Below, piece after piece: positions 22,871-34,601 of a DNA stretch of 64,000 nucleotides; the stretch's first letter is position 1, and the number at the start of each line of letters is the position of its first letter. The notes beneath the pieces were generated by a model that did no database searches, was not told where the DNA came from, and was given only the letters and a program-made list of their open reading frames with translations. This DNA is from Cristatella mucedo. Taxonomy: Eukaryota; Bryozoa; Phylactolaemata; Cristatellidae. Location: assembly GCA_009760855.2 (NCBI GenBank), contig WPIO01000077.1:184001-248000 (forward strand), given 5' to 3'. The position numbers were made by a program, and so were the translations under genes.

Positions 22871-23369
22871 TATCCCTTCTTTTTTGGCCTACGGAAATGC
22901 CTAGAATGATACTTTAATGCCTCGACGTGCTGTACAATGCTTTCTTTTTATTGTTCCGATGCATTACTCCTGCTTTTTCAACCATAGCAGTCAAGTGTCA
23001 CATCTCCTGGAGAATTCGCAAGCAGTGTCAGATCTCGTGGAGCACTTTTAGCACCCTTCGCGCTTTTGTAGGTGTCATGCGAATTGGGTTACATTGCTCA
23101 GCTTCGCGAGTAATCAATATCGAAAGGCTAGGTAAAGGACTTCTTTAGAACGAGCACACATTTATTTATTAATAAAAATATACCGTTTTTGTCGTTAATT
23201 AAAGAGGATTTTAAGATAGCCTATTTCAGAGGATATGAAGCGCTTTAACTTATCAGCTGTGGTCTGAGGTGATTATGGACCTATGGGGACATGCATCTAA
23301 CGAATTGTCACTGGAGAGCAAGACGAAAGTGAGGGGGCTCGCTTGCCAATACGCAATGATGCCCTCGGA

Positions 23370-23480
23370 CTAAAGAATTATAATAATTATTATATAATTA
23401 AAGTATAATACAAATGATAAAAGCATACAATCATAATTTTATCAACTATAATTATAATTATTAAATTATATCATACCGAT
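23370..23480. repeat. AT-rich low-complexity segment in NCX intron 12
   Basis: Runs of aattattatataatt and ctataattataattattaa over about 100 bp. Confidence 0.7.
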
Positions 23481-23971
23481 ATCATACTAATTTGGCAAAA
23501 CAGATACAAGAGGTTCGTCACTCGTGTTGTGTGGAGATATCGGCATCTACCTGTAGAAAAAGAAACTTCTAGCAAACAATGAAGCAGGGATTTGTGGCTC
23601 AGCGGGCGGCTGCTTCGGTATGCAACAAAATAACTGAGAAGCTCGGCGGTTGATACAGCACGCTTCTGGAACTAAGCATATTCAGCTACGTTCGTATTCT
23701 CTATATTGTTCAAACGATACCATAGTCTATTTAAATCATTTATTTGCGGATCAATCGGCATTTACATGGATTCAAAATGTGTACTTATTAGGCAAGTGTG
23801 CTAGCATGTACAGCTAGTTGCAAAGTAGTTCTAAAATAATCCCAGCAACCGACTAAAGTTACTGCAATAGCAGTTACCATAAAACGCTTTGATTAAAGGC
23901 TCAGGCTAAATTGTGCTGCTGCTGCATGCATGCGCATAAGTTACGAATTTTCTCAAAGCGTTCGCACTTAC

Positions 23972-24130
23972 CAATGAACGGCCTACGTCGAACGAGAAGC
24001 ACTGCGATGCTCAAGAAAGCAAAGACGCAGAACAGCGTCACGGCAAATGCCAGTGATCCAGCTTTTACAGCAAACTTTGTCCCGTTAATTGCATGCTTAA
24101 TAGCTGCTACGCTCCAGGCAATCCCGATTC
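23972..24130 (-). CDS. NCX: NCX exon l: membrane segments near the C terminus
   Basis: Acceptor ttaattgtag before GAATCG; donor ATTG/GTAAGT. It encodes IGIAWSVAAIKHAINGTKFA, then VKAGSLAFAVTLFCVFAFLS and IAVLLVRRRPFIG. The RRRP-x-IG motif matches the family and leads into GELGGP of the last exon across a 1417-bp intron. Confidence 0.95.
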
Positions 24131-24242
24131 CTACAATTAAAGTCAAACGTACACCGGATGTTTTAACGAAAACAATCTGTCGCACCATAGCTCAAGCTCC
24201 AAAATGACTAGCAATTTTTAATATTATATAAGGACACCTACG

Positions 24243-24418
24243 TCGGTGAGCCGTGATGGCACACTAGGTAAGGCCGTTGCTTTTACGACCTCGGTCCCGA
24301 GGTCGTGGGTTCGATTCCTGCGGTGGGCGATTCTTTATCGCCACTGCAAGCGGTGGTGATAGCCATAAAGGCTCTTCTGTCTCTATACAAAAAGAGGCTG
24401 TTTAATCAGCTAGGGTTT
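24243..24418 (+). repeat. SINE-1 copy, best-preserved
   Basis: Head: gagccgtgatggcacactag (A-box-like region) and gtgggttcgattcc (B-box). Body: gcggtgggcgattctttatc and a CACTGCAAGCGGTGGTGATAG hairpin-like arm; then ggctcttctgtctctataca and the 3' end ggctgtttaatcagctag. The head resembles a tRNA but is not an intact tRNA gene. It lies in NCX intron 11. Confidence 0.85.
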
Positions 24419-24625
24419 ATTTATTTACCTATTTGGGGTGCTACTAGTATTATGAATACGATACCAAAATAGTTTCACATGAGATTATTCAATCAGGTCA
24501 GCGACTGGTAGTGTTTATGAGGAGGCACATCAACAAGTGCATGATGAGAACCGAACTGGCTTCTTTGACGAGGGCAAGGGGGCGGAGGAAAGGAAGCGGG
24601 CTGGGGAGGAAGAAGAAGCGCTTCG

Positions 24626-24793
24626 AGCCGTGATGGCACACTAGGTAAGGTGGTTGCTTTCACGACCTCGGTCCCGAGGTCATGAGTTCGACTCCTGCGG
24701 TGGGCGATTCTTTATCACCACTGCAAGCGGTGGTGATAGCCCTAAAAGGCTCTTCTATCGCTATACAAAAAGAGGCTGTTTAATCAGCTAGGA
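24626..24793 (+). repeat. SINE-1 copy, near-identical to the one at 24243
   Basis: Same layout with few differences (catgagttcgactcc in place of cgtgggttcgattcc). The two copies are direct repeats about 380 bp apart. Confidence 0.85.
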
Positions 24794-25798
24794 TTTTTTT
24801 TAGGAGGAGCACTTCGGTCTTGAGTTTCTTGTCGGGCGGAAAGTCCCAGAATGTACGTACTGACAAAACGAGCTTGTTTTATCAAGAAAAGATTCAGGGT
24901 TAACAGGCTGGATCTTTCATTTGGCATTCATTATGAAAAGGAGCAGAGTCTAGTAGCTCTTAGAGCCAAACACCACTTCTCTGTGCATGTGCATGTTTCA
25001 AGATACATAATCTTGAAAGTACGTTCGCGAGTCCCAGAAACGGATGTCGCTGCTGATTCACTTGTCTGCGCTTACCAATGGAAGTACAGCCCGCACAATT
25101 TGCATATATTACTGTAAGACTGAACTGAAAAATGCATTCTCGTAACTATTATTTGAAGGATAAATATAAAATTTATAATTGTAATCGTATTTGTAGCGGC
25201 AGGCGATGAATAAGCACGCGGACACAGCAGGAAGCTCCACCTGATTGGTCAAGCGTTTTGCATTATAATTGGTAGTTTTAAGTACCCACATACGTTTCGT
25301 GGTTGGTTGAACTTGCCGTTGTCTAGTCTGTCAGCGCGTGTCCCGTCTTGGTCGACCCTGGATACCGGGCCGGGCTCTGGTTTATACCATTAAAGGAGTT
25401 GGGTAAAGCAAGCAACACACCTTAATCCACGCCCATGCACTTTCCCCTAGGTACGCATCGTTAATGGAAGTTGACTCTGACTCCCTAGCTAATGCTGACC
25501 TACTGGAAAAAAGCCTGCACAATTTGCATATAAAAGCGCGACTGGAACTCTCTTATTTGAAATTAACAGTTGAATTAAAACTGAATTGAAAGTTAATACA
25601 ACTTTAAAACACGGCAGCAAATGAGGCATCGATGTGGGGCTCGGGGCCGGCGTGACGGAGAGAGGCGACGCCCCCAAATGAGAGTCGAGATGGCATCCGT
25701 ATCTTACGCAGGCGGACTGGCATCTTGCACACAGCTAGCTGTAGACGTGGGATAGGCGGCACCGGAGTAGCCGACGGCTGAGAGATAATAAGAATAAA
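24794..25798. other. NCX intron 11 sequence, no gene recognised
   Basis: Open frames (e.g. 24851-25117 plus) have no recognisable content. Confidence 0.45.
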
Positions 25799-25799
25799 A

Positions 25800-26700
25800 A
25801 AAGTGATAATACGTTCGTACAGCGCTGTCAGAGAACTGAATCTCTTTCTAGGCACTTTACAGACGCTGTATGGAAACAATTACCAAATAATTGATGGAAA
25901 CGTCTGCAAGCAGCAGGCACAGCGTAAGCAGGCACATTCTTACAAAGGACGAACCACAAAGACCCACTAAATTCTGTAATAAACATGTGTGTTTTCAACT
26001 TCTTTTGAAGGGCAGTCATGTCAGGGAATGTTGTGCCGTGCGTCGATAGTGAGTCCCAGGCTTTAAACAGTATACGAACTAAAGGCACGGTCTCCAAAGG
26101 TTTTGAGGTTTGTACGAGGTATGGCTGAACGATGTGAGTCAGAGCAGCCTTCTGCACAATTCTTGGCCAGGTGAGGGGAGTAGCTCTGATCGGTAGGCTG
26201 GAACCAGACAATGAAGGAACATACAAGTAGATGACGGAACCTTGAAGTCGATACATTGTTTGATTGAGAACCAGTGCAGGTCGGGGAGAAGTTGTGAGAT
26301 GTGAAAACTGCGACGCTTACGACAGGCGAGCCTAGCTGCAGAGTTTTGCACCAACTGTATGCGCCTAAATGCAAACGCCAGTAGACCAGCAAGCAGTGAT
26401 TCACAGTAGTCGAGACGGGATATCACAGATGTATGAATCAGTTTCAATGTAGTATCCCTGCCCAAGCAAACCAAATTTTTATCTACTTTGTGCAGCTGAA
26501 AGAAGGCAGCCTTGACTGTGGAACTGATTCTGTCGTCTAATGAATGGTCACTTTGGAACGGGACACCTATATTGCGTGCAGATTCAACAGGAGATATGCT
26601 GGCAGAGCCAATTTTGAGTCAGGTTTTCCAATTTCAGAATCACACTTGGTTTACCCATAACTAATATATTGGCTATGTCGTCATCAATCTGAGAAAGTTT
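25800..26700 (-). mobile_element. LINE-B copy in NCX intron 11, frameshifted RT C-terminal half
   Basis: Three overlapping minus-strand frames together read ISRLDYCESLLAGLLAFAFR, then RIQLVQNSAARLACRKRRSF and the family end (FGDRAFSSY). The 3' tail near 25820-25860 reads gcgctgtcagagaactgaat. Same transcriptional orientation as NCX. Decayed by several frameshifts. Confidence 0.75.
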
Positions 26701-27189
26701 GCTGCCATGCACGTGTAGATGTTATCAATACATTCAGCAGGGGTGGGTAGAAAATTAGACGTGCTCGAGGGCTGGAAGAAAGCCTAGATTGTGCTTGGCG
26801 ATCGCATCGGCAAGTGGGATAGTTTAACTGCGGAACAAAGCACGGAGAGGATTTCGTGCGCACATGCCGACAGGCAGAACAGGTTGGTTGTGCGTTAGAA
26901 GTCTCACATAATCTTTCGGGCACTGCGGCATAGTCACAAGGCACGGCCCTGGCTGCGGTGGGTGGGAGCACGCACGCACTCGCGTAGCTAGCTAATTGGG
27001 CGGGGGGGGGGAGCCTGTTAGTTCGGTTGAGGGCTGGACAGCATGATGGTGGGAGTGTCTAACCCATCGATGTCTTCAAACGCACAGTCCCGCCTTCTTA
27101 AGTGAAGTTGGAGTTTCCCTTGACTGTCACTGTTATATGCCAGTATACATGCATATATAGTATATATAAATATAGAAACGTGTATTAAC

Positions 27190-27565
27190 CTCCAGTCAAA
27201 TCTCCACAAAGCCACGAATGCGAAGGGTTTTCTGTAGCCAACCGAAGCCTAGACGGCTTTCGGCGAGCCTACGGTGGCCAACGGACTTTGTCTCGAGAAA
27301 AAGTGAGAAGCGTGACTGAGTCAGGTTTGATAGTCAAGGAAGTGAGTAGCAGGAAAGCAGCAGCACAGGAACGCTAGAAAGGGTGTGTCAGAGTCGGCAG
27401 CAAGAGATAAGCTCCTGTCGCCAACAGTCTGTAAGCATAAGAAGGGAACAGCTAATGTATATGTATAGGGAACAAACCCACGTGGGGATCATTAAGGTCA
27501 AGGTGAGAATTTCGCATCTTAACTGCTGATCTACCAGGAACCATCAAAGCTCCTAAAGCATCAAA
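27190..27565 (-). mobile_element. LINE-A copy, strongly diverged
   Basis: The plus strand reads caacggactttgtctcgaga, agcgtgactgagtcaggttt and gctcctgtcgccaacagtct, matching the complement of LINE-A with many changes. Confidence 0.6.
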
Positions 27566-28657
27566 GCCTGGTCTCTTCCTGATCTTTTGGCAGCTCTACC
27601 TAAGCCGTAAGCCATTCTTTGTTGCACCATATTGGTAGAAACCAGCCTGAAAAGAAAATACCGTAGGCCTTTCTTGAAAAGATAAGCGAAAGAAGTTGGA
27701 GGCCTAAGCTAGGGAAGATTTACGATGAGTAGTGAACGACGAGGCGTCAGAGTTCAGAGTACGAGCTGACTTCTTCTTACCTACAGAAGGATGGCCCTCA
27801 TCAAAATATCGACTCCCGAGGCTTGAGATTTCACGGTCGTGATTGGTCATGCACGATAAATAATTTTTCGAAGACTACACTTACTCAAGATAGGGAAAGA
27901 AACTTCACCGATGGCCACCGGCAATGAATCTCGAGTCAACAATCTCCCTCCCAAAACACTAGCAACTCAGTATCAGACCTGAGCTGACAGGACCGACAGG
28001 TAAGACAGGTGGGACAGGCGAGACGGACGTCCATGGGTCCAGTGCTCCCGTTCAAGGTATTCGCTCGTCCAAAGCACTTTCCCGAATTTAATCTTACTAC
28101 TTTAGTAAGCTTTCATTCAAAGCAGCTTGTATCGCAAGTAAAATAATAAGTAAACATAAAATAATTAAACGCAAGATCGAAAGAGAAGTTGCAGAACAGC
28201 AGTCACCTGCGAGTAGACAGAGGAATGAAGAAAGTAGTGACAACTTGGCAGGTGCGACTAGGCTTCCAGATGACCGAGTACTGGATTATTTTTTGAGTTA
28301 CTGTCTATTTGGACTGTAAATATGCACTTCCCATTGTCGGCTGGCTAATATGGATACCGAAGAAATTTAATAGAGCTCCCTCTAAATGGGTGAGAAACTG
28401 CTCAACTATGAATATCCTGCAAATTCAACATCTTGCACGACAAAGTATAGAACAAACGTCCTGACGCCTTGATGAAAGTGCTTCTAGTGATGAGAATAAG
28501 CCTTCTTCTTTTCTTCTTGAAGCATCGGATCGTTCTCATTACTAGAGACGCTGTCACTCGACATTACTTTGCTGACGCCTGCTGTGTCGCAGGAGCTCGT
28601 GCCTTCTACGCAAGTTTCCTCTGGGCTTACTTATGTCAGTGTACACAAAGCTCTTAC
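27566..28657. other. NCX intron 11 sequence, nothing recognised
   Basis: No coding frame or repeat family identified before exon k. Confidence 0.45.
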
Positions 28658-28753
28658 CAAGGAATACGTTGACGGCATTGCTGCCTGTGACGTTGCCAAT
28701 CGAAGAGTCAGCGTATTCGTCATGCATGGCGGCCACTTTGCTGGCAAATGTAT
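28658..28753 (-). CDS. NCX: NCX exon k: second half of alpha-2 repeat
   Basis: Acceptor gctttag before ATACAT; donor CTTG/GTAAGA. It encodes [20 protein letters not shown], then [26 protein letters not shown] is the ion-coordinating alpha-2 motif and is fully conserved. Confidence 0.96.
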
Positions 28754-28865
28754 CTAAAGCACGACCAGAAGTAGAGTGAGGCCAAATAAGCACTGAGGGT
28801 TTGATAAAGCTTTTCCAGCAAGTTCAGGGATGGCAGTTCAAAGCCGCAGTGCCATCTTTAAATAC

Positions 28866-29024
28866 CTGGCAAACTGGTTCCTAGAGCAACGAACGAAATG
28901 GCGGTCACCGCATCCTTGAGGCCTATGGTGCAGCCAAAATGATTCGCCAAGTCTCCCACAACGGCCGTGAGAAAGCCTATCATGATGATGGACACGACGA
29001 AGGATGCCCATCCGCCGAAGTAAT
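28866..29024 (-). CDS. NCX: NCX exon j: membrane segment and first half of alpha-2 repeat
   Basis: Acceptor catattgcag before ATTAC; donor CCAG/GTATTT. It encodes YFGGWASFVVSIIMIGFLTA, then VVGDLANHFGCTIGLKDAVT and AISFVALGTSLP. GTSLP joins exon k's ATAC through the split GAT codon to give GTSLPDTFASK, the alpha-2 signature with its conserved Asp. Confidence 0.96.
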
Positions 29025-29116
29025 CTGCAATATGCGACCAGCTTGAAAGAGCGCATCCTATTCGTGGCGACCACTGCGCTGCATTTGCTTGCCAGGCGAA
29101 CAAGTACTGGATGTAC

Positions 29117-29263
29117 CTGTAGGTGGGACGAAGGCGAAAAGCACCTTCCAGAACAGCGACAGATAGTGAGATACGTAGTCACCGCACGATGGCACTCTAG
29201 TCTCATCGGCTTCGGCCTGTTCCTCGTCGCTATCACTCGCTTTGTTGTCATCGTCATCGTCCC
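29117..29263 (-). CDS. NCX: NCX exon i: acidic segment and entry into the second membrane half
   Basis: Acceptor gtgttccag before GGGACG; donor CTACAG/GTACAT. It encodes DDDDDNKASDSDEEQAEADE, then RVPSCGDYVSHYL and SLFWKVLFAFVPPT. The acidic run followed by (L/V)PSC and FWKVLFAFVPPT is diagnostic of the family. The following intron is 92 bp. Confidence 0.95.
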
Positions 29264-31113
29264 CTGGAACACAGAGTTTCGAGGCTGAGGCTCCAATCTG
29301 AGGGTTCTACCAGCTACATCAACTTCACGACTGGCTTCGGGCTTCGAGACTCAAAACTAGCCAAGTGACTTAAAGGCTCCCCAAGAAACCTGGTTCTTGC
29401 AGTATCGCTACGCTGTAGTTTTTTTGGAGCGACAGGAGAAAGTTATCTTTGGTCTCGTAGATCGATGCGGATCAAACGGTTGCATGCTCTTGAACACACG
29501 CTGGTGATTCGAGGCGGCCATTGCTACTCCAGTATGGCCAACGAGTATGAATGCGAATATTTTCTCTGGCTCCTAGGTTTAGAAAAGCTTATGGTACAGC
29601 AAATAAGAACAATAAGACACAGTCCTAATCAATCTCAGAATCCAAAAATTCAAAAGGTTAATCGTGCTGTCCATTGATTCCAGCCTTAATTCGGGAACCC
29701 GTGCGTTTTTATGTATAACCGAGACCATTCTCCGTAATAGGCATTGGGATATTAAAGGCTGTCAGTTCTTGTACACAGAATATTACCGGCCCTAATTTTT
29801 CCGAACTATGAACATACATTTAGCCATAAATCTTAAATTCTTTCCTTTCCTGAAAGATCTTAATCTTGAACTTATCCAGGCCAACCAATCGTAGTAGATA
29901 TTTAGTGTCGGTTCCGTGAGGGAAGTGTAGCGCACGAATGCGTGTTTACTCTCATTTGTGCAAGGGGTACAGAATGAATGAAGCATGAAGCCTCTGTCTG
30001 CCACGTTACATAAACCAAACCCCCTGTCATTAATATCGTGTAATAATTTCTCAAAAAAATCGCAAGCACGATCTGAATTTATGTCAACAAAATAATGCAT
30101 ATATATTTACTCAAGATTCTTTATCACTTAGAGACATGCACCGATATGGAGATTGGCTATCCAAAGAAGATTAGACGACTAGTTTTCGTCCAGTGTTTTC
30201 TGGATAGGATACATGTTTAAGAGTCGCACGTTTTAGAATGCGTTTCATTTGATGAAATAAATATTAAGGCTCCACCCATGAAATCAGTTGGAGATAGCGT
30301 TTAGAGACACGAAGTACAGCATTCATTCTTTTTAGAGGTTGCCTTGAAAGTAGATCTCATCACAGATCAGCAATACACGCGGCGAGCGTTCAATGTTCAC
30401 CCAAATGCAGACCAGAGAAGGTAAATCACAGGTAAGATAATTTTAACCTAATGCGTTTCTACTCTTCTAACTAACTAAAGTCAATGGGCAATAGAGGAAG
30501 ATTGGAAAGCCGGGCTTTCACGATTGGAGTTCTTATGGTGACGCAATAACGTAGAAACATATAAAGGCTTTCTAGACATGCTAATCTTCGAATAAGTATT
30601 TGATAGCAAGTTCGGGAATTTCTGCACCAATGCTATTCAGTTACTTCCAGACATGTACATAAAGACTGGAACCAACATCAGGCTTGAAGTCCTGTATGCG
30701 ACCAACTGAGGCAAATGGCATTACTCAAGTGCCCCAGACTTCTGCTGAAACATAGAGAAATGCAAGCAATTCATTTATTCCAGGGCTGCTGTCGCCGCAC
30801 GCGACAATCATCCTACTTAACAGAAGTATTTTCTGGCTACATTCAGCGGCGAGCTCGTATGACACTGAATAACGTATCAGCAAATCCGCGACAATACGCT
30901 TGCATTTAGGCAGCTGGTAGCGAATAGCAAACTGTGTCAGCCACCTAAAAGGATCGTTAAAGGGAAACGCACTAGCCTTGAGCTCTAGGCTTCTGGCTTC
31001 GATTTCTTGACCTGCACAAATCCTGATTTCATTCAAGCATCTCTGAGTGCTCACGTGAACTGATCCAGGTCAGAATGCAAGAAACGCGAAACATGGCGAG
31101 CGCATGGACTTAC
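29264..31113 (-). other. NCX intron 8, no feature recognised
   Basis: Contains a 110-codon minus-strand frame (30725-31054) and a 102-codon frame (29792-30100). Neither shows a domain or flanking splice signals in NCX phase. Confidence 0.45.
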
Positions 31114-31213
31114 CGGAGCTCACCGTTATGGCGTCCATGAACTGCTCTTTCCATGATGATGTTCCCACAAGGGCGGATGTGTTCGACTTTTTAAGCAGCT
31201 TATCGACTGTAGT
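31114..31213 (-). CDS. NCX: NCX exon h: end of the cytosolic loop
   Basis: Acceptor ctcgcccag before ACT ACA; donor CCG/GTAAGT. It encodes TTVDKLLKKSNTSALVGTSS, then WKEQFMDAITVSSG, a highly conserved block before the alpha-2 half. The preceding intron is only 88 bp (31214-31301). Confidence 0.94.
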
Positions 31214-31301
31214 CTGGGCGAGAGGAAAAACGTCCTTGTAGGCCACCCATAGTCTCCTCACACTGCTGCAGCCGTAAGGCATGGTGACTGCGGATACAGA
31301 C

Positions 31302-31441
31302 CTTGAATTCAGAGCTCTCCTTGATTCGGATGCGAGTCCGGTAAATTTCTCCGAGGCGCGGTCTGCCTAGTTCAGCAACTTTCTCTTCCTCACTCATAGT
31401 ACTACGATCCTGTGAGGGAGGCTCATCCGGTACTTTTCCCC
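31302..31441 (-). CDS. NCX: NCX exon g: post-CBD linker
   Basis: The acceptor cgctttgcag (31442-31443) gives the phase needed (G plus GG = Gly) and reads GKVPDEPPSQDRSTMSEEEK, then VAELGRPRLGEIYRTRIRIK and ESSEFK. ELGRPRLGE is strongly conserved in NCX. A second AG at 31410-31411 would start at GAT CGT, but joined to exon f it puts a stop (TAG) in frame, unless another exon lies between. Donor AAG/GTCTGT is not optimal. Confidence 0.88.
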
Positions 31442-31603
31442 CTGCAAAGCGTGCAATGATTGGGTGGATGAAATCTGTGTTGCTGAGCTACCGTGGTCGC
31501 GCCATAACGTTAACAGTGGGTCAATCGGGGAACCTTATGATATCAGTAGCGGAGCCAGAGTTTGGGCGATGGGGAGCATTTGCCTCCTTTCCAGGATCCG
31601 GGG

Positions 31604-31641
31604 GAATGGGGGAGGCGCGCCGACCTAGGCCTCCCCCATTC
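31604..31641. repeat. Perfect 13-bp hairpin in NCX intron 6
   Basis: gaatgggggaggc (31604-31616) and its exact reverse complement gcctcccccattc (31629-31641), separated by a 12-base loop. Confidence 0.85.
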
Positions 31642-31644
31642 TCA

Positions 31645-33589
31645 CGTCCCGATAATCACCAACGACGACATTAGGAGCTATTTCTTGTCAATGAGCAACC
31701 GTTGAGAGCGTATTGAATCAAAACTGTGATTAGAGATCTGACTTTTCATTACTTGCTGGTTTGTCCCAAGATGAGAATCCCGGCTCCGCTATTAAATGCA
31801 GATATTCGATTTTGCCCAAGGCAAACGAGCACATTCTGATCGCACGTCTTTCTTCTTTCACCAATCTGATTTTTCTGTTTATAGCCCTCTTAAAAACACG
31901 CGTGTGTTCGAGCACTCACTCACTCACACAGGCACACACTACACGAAAGCTAACGTCTGCCCAACCGACTGCAGCACTTGCTTCTCTTTTTACTTTCTCT
32001 AACTTCGCCTGAGCTCTTTGGCTACGGTATTTCCAACGAATCCTATCCATCCTGGGCTCCACTTTGGAGTGTCCATGTCGATTCTTTGGCTTTTCCTCTC
32101 ATGTCTTCAGCCTTTTCTTGTGCGTTCCTAGAGTGTCAGACTGTAATAGCTTTCGCATTCTCAAGCGCGAGCATGTCTAATTCATCTCTAATAACTGCCT
32201 CTTTTACCACATCTCTCTGCTCCACATTCTACTTGACAACTAGAGAGTTTTATATTCAACGTGCGTTTGCTAGCGTTGTCAGGATAGTCAGGATAGATAT
32301 ATAAGACCAAGCGAATGCGCACATAACCTCCAAACAAGCTACACACTCACTGACCTCGACGTGTGGGATCGGAAGCTATAGTTTTCTATCACTCTTTTTA
32401 ATCGTGTTGCTTCATCGAATGCTAAGGAAAGCTAAGAATGCGACTATCCGGAGTATGACTCTTAAATTCCATGCCGTCGAGGTAAAGTTCACTGGTCTCA
32501 GATTTGACGAGCAAACGGCAGCAAGCGACTCGAGCGGCACGCAGAGTGGCAGCTTAATCGACACATTCTCTTTCGAAGCTGCTCTCTTAGTGGGTTGCCA
32601 GCATTTGCCGCTGCTGCTCCGTCTTGAGTTCGAGTTAAACCGTGACCCGCCATTCTTTTGGCTCCAGACAGATGGGCACGGCGGCGCGGTGGGAGTCCGA
32701 CGGAAGGCGCCGCCGGCCGAGCTGCTGCGCACTAAACCTTCCGAGCGCTGCATCGAGCTGCTACTCGCACTGCTACGTGCGGCTCGCCAAGCGCATCTTG
32801 ACAGGATACTTGGCGATTTCGCAACGCACGCTACTCCTTAAATCCTCAAACGGCCAGCGATATGGCGTCGATGAATAACTCTGCATTACATTCGTGTGAC
32901 GTCACTGGTAAACCAAACCCGCAGTTGCATAGATTTATCGGTCGTCAGCGAACCCGGAAGGCGAACCTAGTTCAAAGCCTGTATATTTAACGTCTTATTT
33001 GACGCACCAAAGCTATTTCGAAACGGACCCGCAGAAGACTCGACCACATTCATGCAAATCCGTTTTTCGAATTAGGCTGGCAGAAATGACAGCACAACAA
33101 AGATATCCATGGATTTGCATCTGAATCGCTTGTCCCTAAAAACTTTTGCTCCGACAGAGTGGAGCTAATAGAAGCCAGCTGCAGGGTGTCAGATAAACCA
33201 ACGCTTGATTTCAACACCAAAGATGGCGCGGCAAGTCATGCAGAGCTTAAACTACGCTGCAAGAACGGAGAGATTTCAAGGGGCTGCGATCAAAGATGCT
33301 TTCTACAGCTACGTTCAAGCAGGTAGTGGAACAGCCGTGCTCTGTCTGTTGGTCGGCTCAGCGCAGGGAGCTGCCGCCAGTGAACTGCCTGCCAAATGCC
33401 TGCTCCTTTCACCGGCTGTAGCGCATAATCATAGTCGTTCTCACTCCAGTTACGTGCAGGCACGTACCTGCAGACATACGGCAGAGTGCGCCAGTCGTGG
33501 CTCTCACTTTGCTACCAAACATGGGCTGGATGGGTGAGGTGGGGGAGTAAATACGGTGCTGGAGTGTGTAGGGTTGTGCTATAAGGAGG
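31645..33589. other. NCX intron 6 sequence; GC-rich open patch at 32404-32841
   Basis: A 145-codon plus-strand frame and a 113-codon minus-strand frame overlap at 32404-32841. Neither has a recognisable domain or fits as an NCX cassette exon by inspection. A second open patch (33205-33537 plus) is equally unassigned. Confidence 0.35.
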
Positions 33590-34150
33590 AGTAGGAGGAG
33601 GAATAGGGAGGAGGGAAGATGAGGAGGGAGGAGGGAGGAGGCAGGATGAGGAGGAAGGAGGGAGGAGGGAGGATGAGGAGGGAGGAGGAAGGAGGCAGGA
33701 TGAGGAGGGAAAAGGGAGGAGGGAGGAGGGAGGAGGGATGATGAGGAGGGAGGAGGGAGGAGGAGGAGGGAGGAGGGAGGAGGCAGGATGAGGAGGGAAA
33801 AGGGAGGAGGGAGGAGGGAGGAGGGATGATGAGGAGGGAGGAGGGAGGAGGAGGAGGGAGGAGGGAGGAGGGAGGAGGAGGAGGGAGGAGGGGAGGGGAG
33901 GAGGAGGAGGGAGGAGGAAGGAGGGAGGAGGGAGGAGGGAGGAGGGAGGAAGGAAGAGAGAGGATGGAGGAAGGAGGAAGAGAGGGAGAAGGAGGGAGGA
34001 GGGGGAGGAGATGGAGAAGGAAGAGAGAGGATGGAGGAAGGAGGAGGAGAAGCAGGGAGGAGGAGCAAGGAGGAGGGAGGAGGAGGGAGGAGGAGGGAGG
34101 AGGGAGGGGGAGGAGGATGGAGAAGGAATAGGAGGAGCAGCAGCAGTAAG
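33590..34150 (+). repeat. 560-bp purine-rich (GGAGGA/GGAGGG) array in NCX intron 6
   Basis: Almost only G and A on the plus strand, built from gaggagg, gagggag and caggatgag units, with some longer blocks repeated (gaggagggaaaagggaggag occurs near 33700 and near 33790). Open frames over 200 codons here are compositional artefacts. Confidence 0.95.
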
Positions 34151-34601
34151 CTGAGGAGGAGTAAGAGGCAAAGATGTTGGGTGTTAGTGAGAGGGAGCGG
34201 CCGCGTTTAAGGCTCTACCAGGCTCCAGAATGCACGTGCCGCGCTTTCGTACCTGACTCGCTGTTATCGTCTGAAGAAGAAAAGCAAATTAGCCCCGGAA
34301 GGCTGCTTCAGCAGACGCTTTGACATTAATAAACTGACCGGAACACTCGGAGCATAGTGGCACGACTTCGAATGCTGCGAGCTCGCGCGGATGCTCGCCC
34401 TGCCTGGGCAGAGACGCGGCTGGCACAGTTGCTTTGGTGAGCGTAAGCACGATCAAAACAGACGGAAATGTCAGCGAGAGCGAGAAGGCGCCAGACCGCT
34501 GTCGCTGGCAATGCCGCAGGCACGGCGTCCTGCGGCTCGAGCCGATCGCTGCGATCAGATCGCTTGGTCAGCTCTCGGTCGTCTCGCAATGTCTCGCATA
34601 C

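Noticed and set aside
24243-24330. Possible tRNA gene (B-box and A-box)
   Set aside because: The head is part of a repeated SINE and lacks a credible complete cloverleaf.
31302-31409. Shorter version of NCX exon g starting at GAT CGT
   Set aside because: Joining it to exon f gives an in-frame TAG; the upstream AG gives a clean frame.
33409-34171. Two 219-codon Pro/Ser/Leu frames on the minus strand
   Set aside because: Produced by the purine-rich array, with repeats in several frames at once.
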